A DNA stretch of 64,000 nt from Rhodopseudomonas_A palustris_F (GTDB lineage: Bacteria; Pseudomonadota; Alphaproteobacteria; Rhizobiales; Xanthobacteraceae), in the NCBI RefSeq assembly GCF_000013745.1, contig NC_007925.1:5146001-5210000 (forward strand). Reading direction: 5' to 3'. The notes under the pieces were generated by a model. It was given only the letters and a program-made list of their open reading frames with translations. It was not told the origin of the DNA and did no database searches. The translations under genes and the position numbers were made by a program. Shown here one piece after another: positions 60,895-64,000 of the stretch (position 1 is the stretch's first letter; each line of letters begins with the position of its first letter).

Positions 60895-61119
60895 TCAAGG
60901 CTTACGGCGGATGCGGACGACCTGCAGCGCGCCGCCGACCCTGCGATGGCCGGGCAGCGGAATTGCGGCTGCGGCGGCCGCGGCGAGCCATCGGTATTCG
61001 TCCATCAGCCGCAGCGCCGTCGCTGCGGCGTCGAGCAGCCGATCCACCGTGGCGTCGACGATCGCCGCGGCGGCAGAGCGAACCGCGGAAAATCCGACCA
61101 CGAGATTGATGCTGATCAT
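60895..61119 (-). CDS. Small hypothetical protein with Ala-rich helix
   Basis: A 74-residue product: MISINLVVGFSAVRSAAAAIVDATVDRLLDAAATALRLM, an Ala-rich stretch WLAAAAAAAIPLP and a basic C-terminus (GHRRVGGALQVVRIRRKP). GGGAG about 8 nt before the ATG supports translation. Composition is Ala-rich, so a chance frame in GC-rich DNA is not fully excluded; no family recognised. Confidence 0.55.
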   Translation of the reverse strand: MISINLVVGFSAVRSAAAAIVDATVDRLLDAAATALRLMDEYRWLAAAAAAAIPLPGHRRVGGALQVVRIRRKP

Positions 61120-61363
61120 CGGCTGGCTCCCTTTCTGAGGCGCTCGCGCACCGCCTCGATCGGGCGCCCGACGGCTTCGGGCGTCGCTCCGGCACGCGCC
61201 CCCGCAGTGTGGCGCGGCTTTGCTATTCACCAGTTAATTTGCCCGCTCGTAGCCTTACGGGCGCACGGTCTGCCAGCCCAAGGTCCGGACGCAAACGCAG
61301 CCTCCGGACCATCGACGCAGAACCGAAGGCGGGAGTCGGCAAGAGCCTGATCCCGCCGAGAGT
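61120..61363. other. Intergenic region, no gene seen
   Basis: 244 nt between the cytochrome gene stop and the small gene start. No repeat or clear terminator; GGGCG/CGCCC-type short inverted repeats around 61230-61260 (GCCCGCTCGTAGCCTTACGGGC) could form a weak hairpin. Confidence 0.35.
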
Positions 61364-61918
61364 TCAGCTGCGCACGCGTAGCCACGGCGCCATCCGGGCG
61401 AGCGTGCCGTCGTGACGGAAGTATTGGTGCCACAATGCGGCGGCGACGTGCAGCAGCACCAGCGCCAGGATCGCGTTGATGATCACGCCGTGCGCGTTGC
61501 TGAACGCCTTGGCGAGCTCGGGCGACTTCTCCATCAGCGGCGGAATGCCGAGCAGGGTGACGCCGCGGCCGGCGGCGATCACCATCGCAAGGCCGGTCAC
61601 CGGCATCGCGATCAAGAGCAGATACAGCAGGCCGTGCACCGCCTTGGCGGTGATGTCGAGCAGCCGCGAGGTGTGGATCAGTTCCGGCGCCGGATGGGTG
61701 ACGCGCCACAGTGTGCGCAGCAGCACCAGCGCCAGCACGACGACGCCGCCGGCCTTGTGCCAATCCATCACCATGCCGCGTTGCGCCTGCGGCACCGCTT
61801 CGTGCCATTCGCCGCCGACGAACAACACGACGATGAACAGCGCGATGATCCAGTGTAGCGCGACGGACACGCCGTCATAACCGACGGAGGCTTTGCCGGT
61901 GGAGTCGATGGTGGTCAT
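61364..61918 (-). CDS. Cytochrome b561 family membrane protein
   Basis: Inner-membrane di-haem b cytochrome of 184 residues, four helices. Haem-ligand His residues appear in the expected places: VALHWIIALF (helix 1), DWHKAGGVVVLALVLLR (helix 2 start), AKAVHGLLYLLL (helix 3) and NAHGVIINAILALVLLHVAAALWHQYF (helix 4). The VSVALHW start and W-R-TH-P turn are typical of the CybB type that passes electrons between quinol and periplasmic partners. GGGAAA about 5 nt before the ATG at 61918 fits. It is 108 nt downstream of the metal efflux gene and possibly co-transcribed. Confidence 0.9.
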   Translation of the reverse strand: MTTIDSTGKASVGYDGVSVALHWIIALFIVVLFVGGEWHEAVPQAQRGMVMDWHKAGGVVVLALVLLRTLWRVTHPAPELIHTSRLLDITAKAVHGLLYLLLIAMPVTGLAMVIAAGRGVTLLGIPPLMEKSPELAKAFSNAHGVIINAILALVLLHVAAALWHQYFRHDGTLARMAPWLRVRS

Positions 61919-62026
61919 GAGATTTCCCGAGCATGAAGTTGGCTTTGGCGATTTTATGCCATGGGCATCTGGCCAAGTCATGACAGGAAATTGCACATGG
62001 CACGCAACAGCGGCAACCACGTGCCG

Positions 62027-64000
62027 TCAGGCGCGTAGTTCCGCCGCTGTGCGCTGTTTGGTCGCATCCTCGGCGTGGTGCAACCGGGCGCCTTTGATCA
62101 GTCCGTAGATCGCGGGAATCACGATCAGCGTCAGCAGCGTCGAGGACATCATTCCGCCGATCATCGGCACCGCGATCCGCTGCATGATTTCCGAGCCGGT
62201 GCCGGTGCTCCACAGGATTGGCAGCAGGCCGGCCATGATCGCCACCACCGTCATCATTTTCGGCCGCACCCGCTCTACCGCCCCCTTCATGATGGCGTCG
62301 GTGAGATCCTGTCGGCTCAGCGCCGTTCCCTCCGCGGCGCGCTGCGCGGTGATCTCGGCCAGCGCGTGATTGAGATAGATCAGCATCACCACGCCGGTTT
62401 CGGCCGCGACCCCGGCCAGCGCGATGAAGCCGACCACCACCGCCACCGAGAGGTTGAAGCCGAGCGCCCACATCAGCCAGATCCCGCCGACCAATGCGAA
62501 CGGCAGCGACGCCATCACGATCAGGGTGTCGGAAATCGCCCGGAAGTTGAGATACAGCAGCAGGAAGATGATGGTCAGCGTCACCGGCACCACGACCTTC
62601 AAGCGCGCCGCGGCGCGTTCGAGATATTCGTATTGCCCGCTCCACATCACATAGGTGCCGGCCGGAAACGCGATCGAGGCCTGCACCGCGGCCTTAGCGT
62701 CGGCGACATAGCCGCCGAGGTCGCGGTCGCGGATGTCGACATAGATATAGACCGCGAGCTGGCCGTTCTCGGTGCGGATCGCGGTCGGGCCGCGCGACGG
62801 CGTGATGCTGGCGATCTCGCCGAGCGGCACCGCGCCGCCGGCCGGCATCGCCACCAGCACGTCGCTGCCGATGGCCTGGGCGCTACTACGCAGGTCGCGC
62901 GGATAGCGCATGTTGACGCTGAAACGCTGGCGACCTTCCACCGTGGTGGTCACGGTCTGGCCGCCGAGCGCGGTGGCGATGACGTCCTGCACGTCCTGCA
63001 CCGCAATGCCGTAACGCGCCAGCGCCGCGCGATCCGGCACCACGTCGAGATAGTAGCCGCCAAGCGCACGCTCGGCATAGGCCGACGAGGTGCCGGGCAC
63101 GGTTTTGAGCACCTGCTCGATCTGCTTGGCGAGCTTGTCGATTTCGACCAGATCGCTGCCCATCACCTTGACGCCGATCGGGGTGCGGATCCCGGTCGAC
63201 AGCATGTCGATCCGCGACTTGATCGGCATGGTCCAGGCGTTGGAAACGCCGGGAAACTGCAGCGCGCGGTCCATCTCCGCGGTCAGGCTGTCGAGCGTCA
63301 CGCCGGGGCGCCATTGCTCCTTGGGTTTCAGGTTGATGATGGTCTCGAACATCTCCAGCGGCGCCGGATCGGTGGCGGTCGAGGCGCGGCCGGCCTTGCC
63401 GTAGACCGACGCGACTTCCTGGAACGAGCGGATGATCTTGTCCTGGGTCTGCAACAGCTCGGCCGCCTTGGTGACGGAAATCCCCGGCAGCGTGGTCGGC
63501 ATGTACAGCAGCGTGCCCTCGTCCAGTGCCGGCATGAATTCGGTGCCGAGCTGCCGCGCCGGCCACACCGTCACCGCCAGCACCGCAAGCGCCAAAACGA
63601 TCACCAGCACCTTGGCCTTGAGCACGGCCTTGATCGCCGGGCGATAGATCCAGATCAGCAGCCGGTTGATCGGGTTCTTGTGCTCCGGAATGATTTTGCC
63701 GCGCACGCACAGCACCATCAAGGCCGGCACCAGCGTCACCGACAAGATCGCCGCCGCCGCCATCGAGAAGGTCTTGGTAAAAGCCAGCGGGCTGAACAGC
63801 CGGCCTTCCTGCGATTCCAGCGTGAAGATCGGCATGAACGACACGGTGATGATCAGGAGACTAAAGAACAGCGCCGGCCCGACCTCGGCCGCGGCCTCGA
63901 TCAGCACCTCGATGCGCGGTTTGTCGGGCGGCGCGCGCTCCAGATGCTTGTGGGCGTTCTCGATCATCACGATCGCAGCGTCGATCATCGCGCCGATGGC
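62027..64000 (-). CDS. cusA: CusA/CzcA-type heavy-metal RND efflux permease (N-terminal part beyond window)
   Basis: C-terminal 657 residues of an inner-membrane metal/proton antiporter; the start lies beyond the right edge. The reading frame is open to the edge. Family marks: the TM4 end GAMIDAAIVMIENAHKHLE (Asp of the relay), FSPLAFTKTFSMAAAAILSVTLVPALM, ALDEGTLLYMPTTLPGIS, the HME signature WTMPIKSRIDMLSTGIRTPIGVKVMG, and the TM10 Glu in GVAAETGVVMLIYL, which replaces the Lys of drug pumps. These fit Cu/Ag exporters (CusA) best; the three Met ligands cannot all be checked by eye. The C-terminus ends ATKQRTAAELRA. Adaptor (CusB-type) genes would be expected upstream, outside the window. Confidence 0.9.
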   Translation of the reverse strand, partial: AIGAMIDAAIVMIENAHKHLERAPPDKPRIEVLIEAAAEVGPALFFSLLIITVSFMPIFTLESQEGRLFSPLAFTKTFSMAAAAILSVTLVPALMVLCVRGKIIPEHKNPINRLLIWIYRPAIKAVLKAKVLVIVLALAVLAVTVWPARQLGTEFMPALDEGTLLYMPTTLPGISVTKAAELLQTQDKIIRSFQEVASVYGKAGRASTATDPAPLEMFETIINLKPKEQWRPGVTLDSLTAEMDRALQFPGVSNAWTMPIKSRIDMLSTGIRTPIGVKVMGSDLVEIDKLAKQIEQVLKTVPGTSSAYAERALGGYYLDVVPDRAALARYGIAVQDVQDVIATALGGQTVTTTVEGRQRFSVNMRYPRDLRSSAQAIGSDVLVAMPAGGAVPLGEIASITPSRGPTAIRTENGQLAVYIYVDIRDRDLGGYVADAKAAVQASIAFPAGTYVMWSGQYEYLERAAARLKVVVPVTLTIIFLLLYLNFRAISDTLIVMASLPFALVGGIWLMWALGFNLSVAVVVGFIALAGVAAETGVVMLIYLNHALAEITAQRAAEGTALSRQDLTDAIMKGAVERVRPKMMTVVAIMAGLLPILWSTGTGSEIMQRIAVPMIGGMMSSTLLTLIVIPAIYGLIKGARLHHAEDATKQRTAAELRA

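Overview
This window is GC-rich (codon third positions strongly G/C) alphaproteobacterial chromosome. The gene content (fds-type formate dehydrogenase with FdsR, a soluble Che cluster, FixL-like sensor kinase, many small Rhizobiales-type proteins, CHAD protein, dispersed REP-like palindromes beginning GTCATTCC or GTCATCC) points to the Bradyrhizobium/Rhodopseudomonas group (Nitrobacteraceae); Rhodopseudomonas is my best guess, by inference only.

Layout. 1-5112: a chemotaxis-type signalling block: cheB (cut by the left edge), a three-domain CheW and a soluble receptor with two signalling tips on the minus strand, with a CheC-class phosphatase divergent. 5313-9732: an RND efflux pump with permease before adaptor. 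9970-12452: a MocR-type regulator divergent from an EamA permease. 12850-16453: purD, an SRPBCC protein and xseA. 16500-17991: a palindromic REP element split by an IS110-family (IS1111-like) insertion sequence with perfect 14-bp subterminal inverted repeats and a long 3' non-coding end that probably encodes its guide RNA. 18035-25442: glucokinase, an agarase-like glycoside hydrolase, a GGDEF-EAL protein, an orphan sensor kinase. 25687-31836: a membrane protein, a tartrate/glycerate set (ttuD-ttuC-MFS with divergent LysR), a degenerate gene end and yccF. 32054-32130: tRNA-Arg(CCG). 32284-37763: ldhA and a second, canonical RND pump. 38177-39589: a large unrecognised protein. 40182-44046: a three-subunit molybdenum aldehyde oxidoreductase (PaoABC type), then a PIMT-like methyltransferase. 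45115-53923: the formate dehydrogenase operon fdsGBA-fdhD-fdsD followed by an oxalate/formate-family transporter, with a LysR gene (fdsR) upstream on the same strand. 54210-56255: three small conserved-looking genes and a CHAD protein among dispersed repeats. 56504-61918: a GDSL autotransporter, an OmpR-type two-component pair, a small protein, cytochrome b561. 62027-64000: a CusA/CzcA-type metal efflux permease cut by the right edge.

How the genes work together. The clearest units are the formate oxidation operon (cytoplasmic NAD-linked molybdenum enzyme, its sulfurtransferase, a delta subunit, anion exchanger and LysR regulator), the aldehyde oxidoreductase (same cofactor, 2Fe-2S / FAD+4Fe-4S / Mo subunits), the tartrate-to-glycerate route, three RND systems, and the unusual Che module where a double-tip receptor is coded next to a triple CheW. 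The most interesting non-coding signals are the IS1111-like element with a 9-nt stretch in its 3' non-coding region complementary to its own target flank, and two LysR-type palindromes in front of fdsG.
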